Notes under the pieces: generated by a model | The model's input: only the letters and a program-made list of their open reading frames with translations | Told to the model about the DNA's origin: nothing | Database searches by the model: none | Source of the DNA: Runella rosea | Lineage (GTDB): Bacteria > Bacteroidota > Bacteroidia > Cytophagales > Spirosomataceae | Length of the DNA stretch: 64,000 bases | NCBI RefSeq assembly: GCF_003325355.1 | Contig: NZ_CP030850.1 | Location: 186,001-250,000, forward strand | Direction of reading: 5' to 3' | Shown: positions 44,407 through 52,870 of the stretch, piece after piece | How the letters are laid out: each line of letters starts with the position of its first letter | Position numbering within the stretch: position 1 is the stretch's first letter | Position numbers and translations under genes: made by a program

Positions 44407-45405
44407 TTACTTCACCACTTCATTGACTTTTTGTAGCCATATTCCCTGCCCGTAGCAGCTCCAATGCGTATCGCTGAGGGCGTATACTTCGGTGGAATGT
44501 TGATTGAAAAGCCCCCATACATCAATGATCGGGGTGCGGAGTGCTGGGTGGTTTTGAACACGCTCCACCAAATGGTTGTAATTGCCCATTTCGGGCGCTA
44601 CAATGCTGGTTTTGTTGGGAATGATGGCCAGATAAACTTCATCAAACCCCAGCGAAAGATAGTAGTCTTTCGTCGCATTCACGCCTTTAATCAGCTTGTT
44701 GAGTTCAGTATCGGGAAAAGCATTGAAGGAAGAGGTGATGCGGGTAGAATCGGTATCCCAACAAAACAAAATGTTTTTGCCGTCGGGCGAAATCGCTACT
44801 TGGTCGTTGTGGCGGCCAAACCAAGCCAAATTTAGGGCGGCTTTCCACTCTTTTATTTTCAAGAAAAAATCGCTTGAAAACACAAAACTAGCCAAAGCTT
44901 CTTCGCTTTCATGCAGGATGGCGTCCCAACTTTTGGGTTGGGGGGCTTCATTGGCGAGCGGGCTTTTGACGGATGCTTGGCTGATTTTTAGGGTTCGGAC
45001 GGGTACTGCAAAATGTTCTCTAAAATGCCGTTCTACGGTTTCAAGGATGAGTATATTTCGTTGTTCTGGGTTCAATTGCACCTCCAGTGAATCATTCCAG
45101 TGTGTTCGCAGGTAACTTTTAACGTTAAAGTCGCGTTGGTCGATGCGCTGTTTTTCGGTAAAACTATCCCCAATGATGTAGAGCGCGATGTTGTTTTTGG
45201 ACGGAGTATTGACGAATTTCTTCGGACAGGCTTCCGTACGTTCTTTGAACTGGGGCAAATTGGAAAGTCGGTATAAATCCCCGTAGCGGTACGAATCTTC
45301 GGTAAGCCCCAATTCCAGCGCCTCACGGCTCAGGATTGGATGGCATCCAATGACCCAAAGCATTGAAAAAAAAGCAAGACTAACGTATTGAAGGACTTTT
45401 TTCAT
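44407..45405 (-). CDS. Lipoprotein with SGNH/AlgX-like hydrolase fold
   Basis: This 332-aa protein has a lipobox (FSMLWVIGC, C21). The SGNH-type block I is IIGDSFTE (S81) and the C-terminal catalytic motif is LSDTHWSCYGQG (D312, H314), as in the AlgJ/AlgX/PatB acetyltransferase-esterase class. Such proteins O-acetylate or de-acetylate extracellular polysaccharide in the periplasm. It sits 30 bp after a 908-aa exported protein and in the second glycan module, so glycan acetylation is a reasonable inference. An MBOAT partner is not seen nearby. Confidence 0.7.
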   Translation of the reverse strand: MKKVLQYVSLAFFSMLWVIGCHPILSREALELGLTEDSYRYGDLYRLSNLPQFKERTEACPKKFVNTPSKNNIALYIIGDSFTEKQRIDQRDFNVKSYLRTHWNDSLEVQLNPEQRNILILETVERHFREHFAVPVRTLKISQASVKSPLANEAPQPKSWDAILHESEEALASFVFSSDFFLKIKEWKAALNLAWFGRHNDQVAISPDGKNILFCWDTDSTRITSSFNAFPDTELNKLIKGVNATKDYYLSLGFDEVYLAIIPNKTSIVAPEMGNYNHLVERVQNHPALRTPIIDVWGLFNQHSTEVYALSDTHWSCYGQGIWLQKVNEVVK

Positions 45406-45435
45406 CGTGCTGTAAAATTGAAGTTGTGCGTCTCG

Positions 45436-48162
45436 CTACCGAATCTTCAAAGACCAAGTTTGTAATTTTTTATTGGCGTAGCTGTGAATCAACAGCTTAT
45501 TGTAGCCTTCAACGAGATTGACACGTATCGGGATTTCACTCGGAATGGGCTTATCGCCAATTTGAGTACCGTTTAGGTTGTATAGCGTCGTAAAATTACC
45601 CGATTTTACGCTTAAAAACTTTACTTCCGAGCCCAAAAAGTGGTATTGTACATTGTTGCGGAAAGGAATAAGCCCTTGGGCCGAAAACAGTTCTTTACCT
45701 TGCTTATCAAGTACCGCAAACTGGGTTTCAGACTCGCGGAACAAAATCCAGTCACGGTTGTTGATGGCGGCCCGGGCACGGAAAAATGAGGTAGGATCTG
45801 AACGGAATAACTGCACCTTTCGCTTGACTTGCCCGCCGAGCGTTATTTCAAAAAGTTCGCCGTATTTGCTGATACCGATGAGGGTGGTGGTGCCGTTTTC
45901 AGGGGCAAATACCCCAAAAAATGGTCCCGTAAAGTTGGTATTTAGTTCAAGTTTATAGGGAGACGGAATAACGCCTGATTCGCTGATTAAGCCCACCTGG
46001 CCCGAGCCCTGCGTAAACAAAAAGTGACGTTTCCCCATATATTCCACTTCGTTGATGGGCAGGAGCAAGTCGACAAAGGGGCGGGAGCGATTCAGTACAA
46101 CGGGTGCTTGATTAGGGCTGTTCCAGAGGTATAAAAAGCCCTCCGTATCAATAACTAAAAATCTAAAACTACCTTCAATACCGCTTTCCAGACGCTGAAA
46201 ACTCCGAATCGTGCGCCCAGCTGGGAGCGTAATGGGGGGCAGCGATTGATAGCGTTGGCGGTCATCTTCATCAATGACATTCAGGCTTTTTTGCGTTGCA
46301 AATACGTATTGCAGTCGTCCGATACTCAGAAAATCGACCGAATAAATATCTCCCACAATCGGGGCGTCTAATTGCGTGATTTTACGTTTATTTTCTTCCA
46401 GTAATGGATTCTGTAATTCGCGTGATGGCGTAACTACAATGGTTTTTTCGAGACTACTCGGATAGTTTCTAACGAGGTAAATTCCGCCTGCAGGAGGGGT
46501 TTCAAAGGTTTTTTCTTGTTGTAAAAATACCTTATTAAGGGTCTTGGCACTGGTAGCTTTGTTTAATCGGCCAAATGTGAGCGAAGAGTAGGCTTTCCCG
46601 TTCTTATAGGCGGATTGAAATACCAACTGGTCAAAGGGGAGTTTTTCGGTAATGTCATAGTTAAGATTCGTGAATAAATAATTCATAAATCCCGTACCCA
46701 TATACTCTTTGCTTTTGCGCGGGTTTACAATAAATGTAAGATTGGACGCGCCGAGGGTCGTTTTCAAAAAGGTGTTATAAAGCGATGAATTGGCCCAAGT
46801 TCGTTGGTATTCCAAATCAATAAGATAATCTTTAAGCACTTGTGAGTCATTGGCATAGACCACAAAATTTTTGTGAAAAGCCACATAACATTTTGGGAAT
46901 CCTTTGAAAAGCCCACCGAAAAGAACCGCTGGCAACTCATGCCAATTGATATTGTAAACGTATCCACCCTGAAAAGGCTCAAAAGGGGTGCCAGTGTTTT
47001 TGTTGAAAAGTACGGATAAACGCCTAAAAAAGGGTTCGAGTCCATTTTTGGGTTGAACCTGTTGTAAGATAATCTGTCCTTTGGTGAGGGAATTATTGGG
47101 TTCCAACTGGCACAGAATGAGTTCTTTATTAAAACTTCGATAAAATGTGTCTAGTCGGGCATTGCCGATGAGGTTTAGCAGCTGTTTGCGAGAACGATTG
47201 ACGGAATCAGTGGATAGGGCTTCCAGTTGGGGGCGTAATTTTCGGACAAAATTGTCAGAATTTTCAAACCCTAAACGATACATAACCGCTGTAGTATTTG
47301 GGATAAAAAAAGTATGGTTAAGCGGACTGGCTTTCTGGTCATTTAAGGCTTCAACGTAGCCTTCCAGTTTTACTTTTTTCCCTTGTGAGGTGAGGGTAGG
47401 ATTTTTGGAGGAGAAAAATTTATCCAAGTGCAAGCCTTCGGTGCCTGGAAGGAACGATAAAAAGTATAGCAAGCCCGCGTCGGGACTGGTAGCGGCATCT
47501 CGTCGGATGGCTTCCGACAGCACAACGTTGTCAAGGTAGATACTTAGCTCACTGCCTTCCTGTTTGATGCTTTCAAAACGGCTGGTGTTGGTGGTTCGCA
47601 GGGGGCTTTGGGCAAACCGTACCCAATCTTCAAGCACATCCCCCGAAACGCATGAAACCAAAAAGTTATTAAAGAAAGTATACGCAAAAATAGGCTCCGA
47701 GAGAGGATTGGTGACGTCGTAAATCTTCTGACCGCTGTGAATATGTGACGTTACCCGCACGTTTTTGGACGCGGGCGCTTCCAGCCAAGCATAACTTTGG
47801 AAGGCCTCCATCGGCAAAAAAACAAGGTAGGCGAACCGCCCACCAGCAGTTTTTTGCAAAACGTACGTAATCGACTGACCTTTAAGGAGATTTTCGACGC
47901 GGACTTTATCGTCGCTCAACTGGCGAAACATATCCACTTGTCGAGCGGCAAGGTTTAGGAGTGGCACCTCCCGCATTTCGATGCCCCCACGCTGAACCTT
48001 GTACGTGGTATCTTGCAGGTGTCGGCTCTGAATGAGAAAGAAAGCATTTTCGGGCAACAATTTCCAGACGGATGCCGAATACATTTGCCAACGCTGAAAG
48101 CCCCACCATCCTGACAGAAACACTACCAGCGCAATAACAACAATTAGCCCTCTTCTTTTCAT
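45436..48162 (-). CDS. 908-aa exported protein of unknown function
   Basis: The protein begins with a basic N-terminus and one hydrophobic helix (about 7-24), a signal anchor. A long periplasmic or surface part follows. I recognise no defined domain. Residues about 30-580 contain repeated beta-strand/helix modules reminiscent of DUF3352-type proteins (KLLPENAFFLIQ, LLKGQSITYVLQ). Residues about 600-908 have strand repeats suggesting a beta-propeller (VGDIYSVDFLSIGRL, EGFLYLWNS, GQVGLISESG, EITLGGQVKRKV). It is followed by the AlgX-like lipoprotein gene. A scaffold role is possible but unproven. Confidence 0.75.
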   Translation of the reverse strand: MKRRGLIVVIALVVFLSGWWGFQRWQMYSASVWKLLPENAFFLIQSRHLQDTTYKVQRGGIEMREVPLLNLAARQVDMFRQLSDDKVRVENLLKGQSITYVLQKTAGGRFAYLVFLPMEAFQSYAWLEAPASKNVRVTSHIHSGQKIYDVTNPLSEPIFAYTFFNNFLVSCVSGDVLEDWVRFAQSPLRTTNTSRFESIKQEGSELSIYLDNVVLSEAIRRDAATSPDAGLLYFLSFLPGTEGLHLDKFFSSKNPTLTSQGKKVKLEGYVEALNDQKASPLNHTFFIPNTTAVMYRLGFENSDNFVRKLRPQLEALSTDSVNRSRKQLLNLIGNARLDTFYRSFNKELILCQLEPNNSLTKGQIILQQVQPKNGLEPFFRRLSVLFNKNTGTPFEPFQGGYVYNINWHELPAVLFGGLFKGFPKCYVAFHKNFVVYANDSQVLKDYLIDLEYQRTWANSSLYNTFLKTTLGASNLTFIVNPRKSKEYMGTGFMNYLFTNLNYDITEKLPFDQLVFQSAYKNGKAYSSLTFGRLNKATSAKTLNKVFLQQEKTFETPPAGGIYLVRNYPSSLEKTIVVTPSRELQNPLLEENKRKITQLDAPIVGDIYSVDFLSIGRLQYVFATQKSLNVIDEDDRQRYQSLPPITLPAGRTIRSFQRLESGIEGSFRFLVIDTEGFLYLWNSPNQAPVVLNRSRPFVDLLLPINEVEYMGKRHFLFTQGSGQVGLISESGVIPSPYKLELNTNFTGPFFGVFAPENGTTTLIGISKYGELFEITLGGQVKRKVQLFRSDPTSFFRARAAINNRDWILFRESETQFAVLDKQGKELFSAQGLIPFRNNVQYHFLGSEVKFLSVKSGNFTTLYNLNGTQIGDKPIPSEIPIRVNLVEGYNKLLIHSYANKKLQTWSLKIR

Positions 48163-48168
48163 AGGTTA

Positions 48169-48223
48169 GGTCATAGTTTGTAATTCATAGTTTGAAAATA
48201 AGATAAACTATTGACTATGAACC
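48169..48223. repeat. Small direct and inverted repeats in intergenic DNA
   Basis: TCATAGTTTG occurs at 48171-48180 and 48185-48194. An inverted relative (AAACTATTGACTATGA) follows at 48205-48220, giving potential for imperfect hairpins. It fills most of the 71-bp gap between the GT2 and the 908-aa genes. No function is evident. Confidence 0.4.
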
Positions 48224-48233
48224 ATAAACGTCT

Positions 48234-48980
48234 TTATTTCGCCTTGATTGCTTTCACTTTTCCGTTGAGATCAAGACGGAAACGAAGTAATTCTTTAAAA
48301 CTTTGAATACACACTTTTAAGAGTTTCCAACGTAAGATTGAAACCGTACCTGTTAAACGTTCTTTGTGGGTAATGGGTATATCAAATGTATTTTCGCCCG
48401 CTTTTTTAGCCATTACTGCCAGAAAGATATTTGGCGCAAATGGTTCTGGATTAGGCAATTGAGCTAAGAGTTTCTTCAAAAAACTTCCTTTGATAAGACG
48501 GAACGGAATGTTGGCATCATTGATGAAAGTGCCGTACGCGAAGAAAATCGTGTATTTCAAAATGCGCGTAATCACCAATCGAGCAGGGGCATCATAGCGT
48601 ATTTGACGGTAGCCCATGACAAAGCTAGAATCATTGCGTTTTTCCCATAATTTGAGTACATCTTCGGTGACGAACTGGTCATCGCTATCGGTTTGAAAAA
48701 CCCACTCAGAATTAAGTTCAGCCGCTTTTTTATATCCGTTAACAACGGCATTTCCATGACCGCCGTTAGGTTGGTGTACCACTAACAAATTATCAATTTT
48801 GGGAGCCAGGCCATCTAGCAGAACTTTGGTGCCATCTTTAGAGCCATCGTTGATAACAATAAGTTTGGTTTCTTTGCCAGGGAACGTATTTTTAAGAAAG
48901 GAGGTCCACATAGTAACTACCTGCTCGATACATTCTTCTTCATTATAGGCAGGCATGACAATCGAAAAATATAAACTCAT
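48234..48980 (-). CDS. Glycosyltransferase family 2 (DPM1-like)
   Basis: This 248-aa GT2 protein has YFSIVMPAYNEEECI, LIVINDGSKDGTK, GGHGNAVVNGYKKA, WVFQTDSDDQF and VMGYRQIRYDAPARLV. It lacks the C-terminal membrane helices of full polyprenyl-phosphate glycosyltransferases, as many DPM1-like ones do. It may produce a polyprenyl-phosphate sugar used by the GT-C membrane proteins nearby. Confidence 0.9.
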   Translation of the reverse strand: MSLYFSIVMPAYNEEECIEQVVTMWTSFLKNTFPGKETKLIVINDGSKDGTKVLLDGLAPKIDNLLVVHQPNGGHGNAVVNGYKKAAELNSEWVFQTDSDDQFVTEDVLKLWEKRNDSSFVMGYRQIRYDAPARLVITRILKYTIFFAYGTFINDANIPFRLIKGSFLKKLLAQLPNPEPFAPNIFLAVMAKKAGENTFDIPITHKERLTGTVSILRWKLLKVCIQSFKELLRFRLDLNGKVKAIKAK

Positions 48981-49121
48981 TATGAGAATTGTTAATTGTT
49001 ATCTGTTTAAGGAAAGCTTGATTATTGTTATTAAAAACTCGACAAAACTACTCAAAAAATGCCTCTTAGCCTACTGTACATGGCTAAGCTTTTATTTAAT
49101 GGCTTTGATAGTAACGTAATT

Positions 49122-50246
49122 TCAGGGTGCATATTTGTCTTTCAATGCGTTAATGGGCTTCTCAATCAGATACCAAGAAGCGGATGCAACGATGACAGTG
49201 AGCGCAAATAGAATTAAAACGCGCAGTTGGTGCATATCCTGAAAACCTTCAATGTTTCGACCTAGCTTATTGAAAAGCCGAACCACTGGGTGGGTAGCAG
49301 GCGAATGGTAATGATTATAAACGAAGTTATGGTAAACGTAAAGTCCGTAACTGATTTTGCCTAAATAATTGCTGATGGGGTTTTCTAAAAACCACTTGAA
49401 CCAACCCTTGTAACCAATAATGGCACCCCCAATCAAAAACATAAAGAAAATAGAGGCCACAAAACGTTCCCAAATGTTTACATAGACATTATTATCCTGC
49501 GTAACTCCCGCTTTGGTGGCTTGAATGGATAGTACAAAAACAATGCCCAAAGCCGCCAAACTTAACCACAAATAAAGACGATTGGTGAAGAGTTTTTGAA
49601 AAACGGCAGGTTTATATAGCTGGGCGTAAGCCATCAATGCCCCAAAGCCAAAAGCATCTAAGGCGGCGGGCATGGTGACGTACGAAACGTACCAAGGCTG
49701 CCCTGTCCATAAAAAATAGGCGCGTAGCAATACACTCAGCCCGATAAGTACCGTAAAAAATGGAATGACAAAGCGGCGCGGAATAAAGAAAATCAGGACC
49801 GGAAAAAAAATGTAAAATTGCTCTTCAACGGCCAACGACCAAAAATGGTCTGTAACGCCCAGCCATGTTTTTTTGAGTACAATGTAAATATTGGAGGCGT
49901 ACAAAAACTGCCATCCTTCTTTGCCCCGTACGGAAGGGTCGTTCAATAGCCACAGAACTATTAAAGAAAGGTAATAGATGGGAAAAATACGGATGGTACG
50001 CCGGATGTAAAATTTCTTCAAATATTGCCCCAAACCTCCCGACTTTGTGTAGTTTTTGTCTTTACTACTGAGCAGAATGCGCGTTATTAAAAAGCCGCTC
50101 AGAACGAAAAATAAATTCACGCCTAATTTACCAAAAGGCAATTGATGAGGTTCGGGCATCCAGTGGTCCCAAAGCACTAAAGCCACGGCTATAAATCGTA
50201 ACCCATCAAGTTGAATCAAATAATTATCCTGCGTTTTTGCCGACAT
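49122..50246 (-). CDS. Membrane acyltransferase (acyltransferase_3/OafA-like)
   Basis: This 374-aa protein has about ten membrane segments. The N-terminus is YLIQLDGLRFIAVALVLWDHW and GVNLFFVLSGFLITRILL. The conserved RRTIRIFPIYYLS and DHFWSLAVEEQFYIFFP follow; H and E in this last motif are catalytic candidates. Such enzymes acetylate or acylate sugars of exopolysaccharide, O-antigen or peptidoglycan. The neighbourhood favours a glycan substrate. Confidence 0.92.
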   Translation of the reverse strand: MSAKTQDNYLIQLDGLRFIAVALVLWDHWMPEPHQLPFGKLGVNLFFVLSGFLITRILLSSKDKNYTKSGGLGQYLKKFYIRRTIRIFPIYYLSLIVLWLLNDPSVRGKEGWQFLYASNIYIVLKKTWLGVTDHFWSLAVEEQFYIFFPVLIFFIPRRFVIPFFTVLIGLSVLLRAYFLWTGQPWYVSYVTMPAALDAFGFGALMAYAQLYKPAVFQKLFTNRLYLWLSLAALGIVFVLSIQATKAGVTQDNNVYVNIWERFVASIFFMFLIGGAIIGYKGWFKWFLENPISNYLGKISYGLYVYHNFVYNHYHSPATHPVVRLFNKLGRNIEGFQDMHQLRVLILFALTVIVASASWYLIEKPINALKDKYAP

Positions 50247-50303
50247 AATTTAGCTTGTTATCGGCGAAGGATGCACCCCTTTGGCCAATCATTTTTTTAC
50301 GAA

Positions 50304-51920
50304 TTACCAATTTGTTTTAATAACTGCTTTTTTTACCTCCTTAAATGTCATGACATCACAATCTGCGTTTTCTAAATACAGTTTGCCTTTTCGGTCATAA
50401 TGCAACCAGCGTACCCGGTAGGTTCCAGGAATAACTTCAGCGGCCTCAATACGCGCGGTTGAACCTTTGATAAAAAATCGATTGTAATTGACGAAATTTC
50501 GAAGTGAATGCTTCCGTGCCTGTTGGGTTGGGAAGATGTATTGATGCTTTTCATTGGACAAAAGCACGTACAGGCCTCCATCACGGAGGTCATAAAGGCG
50601 ATAATTGGGTTGTTTCAGTTCCAATAAAGAGTCGTTGCTAGAACACGCCTTTCCACCAGCAACAATACTATCTTTGGGAAGACTCATTTTCTCCAGAAAC
50701 AATTTGGGCGCTTGATATATTGTATTCGTGGCGGGAGCCTCATTGCGCCAATTAAAACTGGTGCTTATCAGATATTTGCGTAGCTGAATGGCGTCGTACA
50801 AATGATAATGTTGGTTGCAGGCATATAAAAAACCCGCACTCACCACAAAGGTAACCGTCAAAACCTCCCGAAAGCGTGAACTTACAAGGCGGGTCAGATA
50901 GGCGATATTAAAACTGACCAACAAAGCCGAGTAGAGTTTATAGCGGCTCATCAGCATGATATCCGAACCTAAACCCGTACGTGAATAGTTGACAACCAGC
51001 GCAGTAACCAAAGCAAACGCAACTCCTCCTAAATAAAAATAGTCGAATTCGTTTAATACAAAGTGGCGTTTCCAATAACTTCTCAAGATGTAAAGCAGCA
51101 TACTCAGGCTTACAAATAACGACAAGGCTCCAAACCAAAGCGGCATTTGAAATGGAAAATTACCGAATGGTAGTCCCTCAAAAATTGAACCACAAAAAAG
51201 CAGAAAGCCCCTGATAAAAGCCTGAAAACTGCCAGAAGCGCTCAAATCAGTGGGCGGGCTCTGATAATCCCAGAAATAAAGGACAATGCTTAAAATGCTG
51301 AATACCGCCCAGATAGCGGCAATTTTCCAACGCTTTTGTAGTAATAAAACGCCCAACGCAAGAGGCAAAATCAGGATGCCATTGCCACTGGTGAATACAC
51401 CCATAAAGGCCATCGGCAAAGCCCACCACCAGTACTTGTCGCCTCGACTCAGTCGCCAGAAGGTCAGTACGGCCCAAGCTACTACCCATAAGTTTTGAAC
51501 GGCGGCCATACCCCAAAAGGTATTTTCCCAAAAAGCCAGTGAAAACCAGAGCGTCGCAATGGGCAAGGCGTACCAGACGGCTCCGGGCAAGGGTTTAAAA
51601 AAACGGGTAAGCAACCACCAAATCACCAACAGGGCCAAATTTCCGAAAAACATCAGGTGTTCGTAGTTGAGATGGCCGAAAATCTTGTAATCAATGACGC
51701 TGACCAATCGGGTTAGGGCTACCCGATGCTCGTTGTGTTGACGGTAAATTTCGTATACTTTTCCACCAAAACTATCGGCTTTATCAAAATCAAGTAAGGT
51801 AGCTTTAAAGGCGTGGTCATCCCATTTGGGAATATTAATGGCATAACGATTCCAAAGCTGATAGTACACAAATATCAGGGCAAACGTAACCAGTAAGGAT
51901 GCCAATGATCGTTTGTTCAT
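50304..51920 (-). CDS. Polytopic membrane protein, GT-C-like
   Basis: This 538-aa protein has about ten membrane segments and a soluble C-terminal domain (from about 385). An early periplasmic loop carries KWDDHAF, where the aspartates follow the first membrane helix as in GT-C enzymes, and RQHNEHRVALTRLVSV. The family is not recognised with certainty. A lipid-linked-sugar-dependent glycosyltransferase is the best guess from topology and context. Start ATG 51920 overlaps the transketolase C-subunit stop (TGATG). Confidence 0.6.
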   Translation of the reverse strand: MNKRSLASLLVTFALIFVYYQLWNRYAINIPKWDDHAFKATLLDFDKADSFGGKVYEIYRQHNEHRVALTRLVSVIDYKIFGHLNYEHLMFFGNLALLVIWWLLTRFFKPLPGAVWYALPIATLWFSLAFWENTFWGMAAVQNLWVVAWAVLTFWRLSRGDKYWWWALPMAFMGVFTSGNGILILPLALGVLLLQKRWKIAAIWAVFSILSIVLYFWDYQSPPTDLSASGSFQAFIRGFLLFCGSIFEGLPFGNFPFQMPLWFGALSLFVSLSMLLYILRSYWKRHFVLNEFDYFYLGGVAFALVTALVVNYSRTGLGSDIMLMSRYKLYSALLVSFNIAYLTRLVSSRFREVLTVTFVVSAGFLYACNQHYHLYDAIQLRKYLISTSFNWRNEAPATNTIYQAPKLFLEKMSLPKDSIVAGGKACSSNDSLLELKQPNYRLYDLRDGGLYVLLSNEKHQYIFPTQQARKHSLRNFVNYNRFFIKGSTARIEAAEVIPGTYRVRWLHYDRKGKLYLENADCDVMTFKEVKKAVIKTNW

Positions 51921-52864
51921 CAACTATGGGGGTGATTAGTGTGCAGCAGCGGTGATTCAGCAAATGACCGTAAGACGTTCGCGATGTTTTTAACATCCAA
52001 GCCCGATTGGGTTTGGTGATACTGTTGACTTCCGTAAAGCCCGTTGGGGTATCCTTGGGCTGACAATGATTGAAAACGCTGCGGATGAATCCCCGCTTCG
52101 AGCAGTTTTACCGAAAGTTGTTGTCCTAACCCCCCGATACTTACGTGCTCTTCTACCACCAGTATATTTTCTGCCTGCCGCAGCTCTTGTAGGGTGACGT
52201 CAGTGAGTTGAAGCGGAAGGCTAAGCGCAGTATAAACGCTACAATTGGCCTGTAATTCAGGTTCTTGTAGTGCTTTTAGTACATTGGCCGCAATGGGCCC
52301 CAAAGCAATAATGGCGGTTTGGGCATTGGGCGTGTGCACCACTTTTTTCAACGACCCCGACAAAACCGCTCCTTCGGGGGTGAGTGGACCTACGCCGAGG
52401 CGCAAATAGGCGGGGTGTTTTTCGTGTACTATCTGCGCCAAAACTGGCTCAACTTCGTCGCTGAAAGCTGGAATCCATGTTTTTACATTTTGCAGGCTGC
52501 TAAGGCAGGCCAAATCTTCGATGGCATGGTGCGTACTGCCCATGATGCCGTAGCCGTATCCACCGCCGTTGCCCACAAGAAACACGGGCAGATTGTGGAG
52601 ACAGGCATCGTTACGGAATTGTTCGAGGCAGCGATACACCACGAAGGGGGCAATGCTGTAACAAAAAACTTTGTAGCCTTTGTAAGCCATTCCTGCGGCC
52701 ACGCCCACCATGTTTTGCTCGGCTACACCGGCATTGATAAAGCGTTTCCCTAGTTTTTCCTGTAAGTTTTCTAGGGCATTATATCCTAAATCGCCGGTAA
52801 TGAATACGATAGATTCATCGGCGAGTGCTAATTTTTCAATGGCGGCTGAAAATTCTTTGCGCAT
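51920..52864 (-). CDS. Transketolase C-terminal subunit-like protein
   Basis: This 314-aa protein corresponds to the pyrimidine-binding and C-terminal domains of transketolase. It has VFITGDLGYNALEN, FINAGVAEQNMVGVAAG (E49 is the conserved thiamine-activating glutamate) and IAPFVVYRCLEQFRNDA. HPAYLRLG, SIGGLGQQL and QHQTQSG-like text follow to the end. The N-terminal half is encoded separately at 55290-56105. The pair should form one ThDP enzyme that moves a two-carbon ketol unit. It is separated from its partner by the fusion and coiled-coil genes. Confidence 0.92.
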   Translation of the reverse strand: MRKEFSAAIEKLALADESIVFITGDLGYNALENLQEKLGKRFINAGVAEQNMVGVAAGMAYKGYKVFCYSIAPFVVYRCLEQFRNDACLHNLPVFLVGNGGGYGYGIMGSTHHAIEDLACLSSLQNVKTWIPAFSDEVEPVLAQIVHEKHPAYLRLGVGPLTPEGAVLSGSLKKVVHTPNAQTAIIALGPIAANVLKALQEPELQANCSVYTALSLPLQLTDVTLQELRQAENILVVEEHVSIGGLGQQLSVKLLEAGIHPQRFQSLSAQGYPNGLYGSQQYHQTQSGLDVKNIANVLRSFAESPLLHTNHPHS

Positions 52865-52870
52865 AATAGT

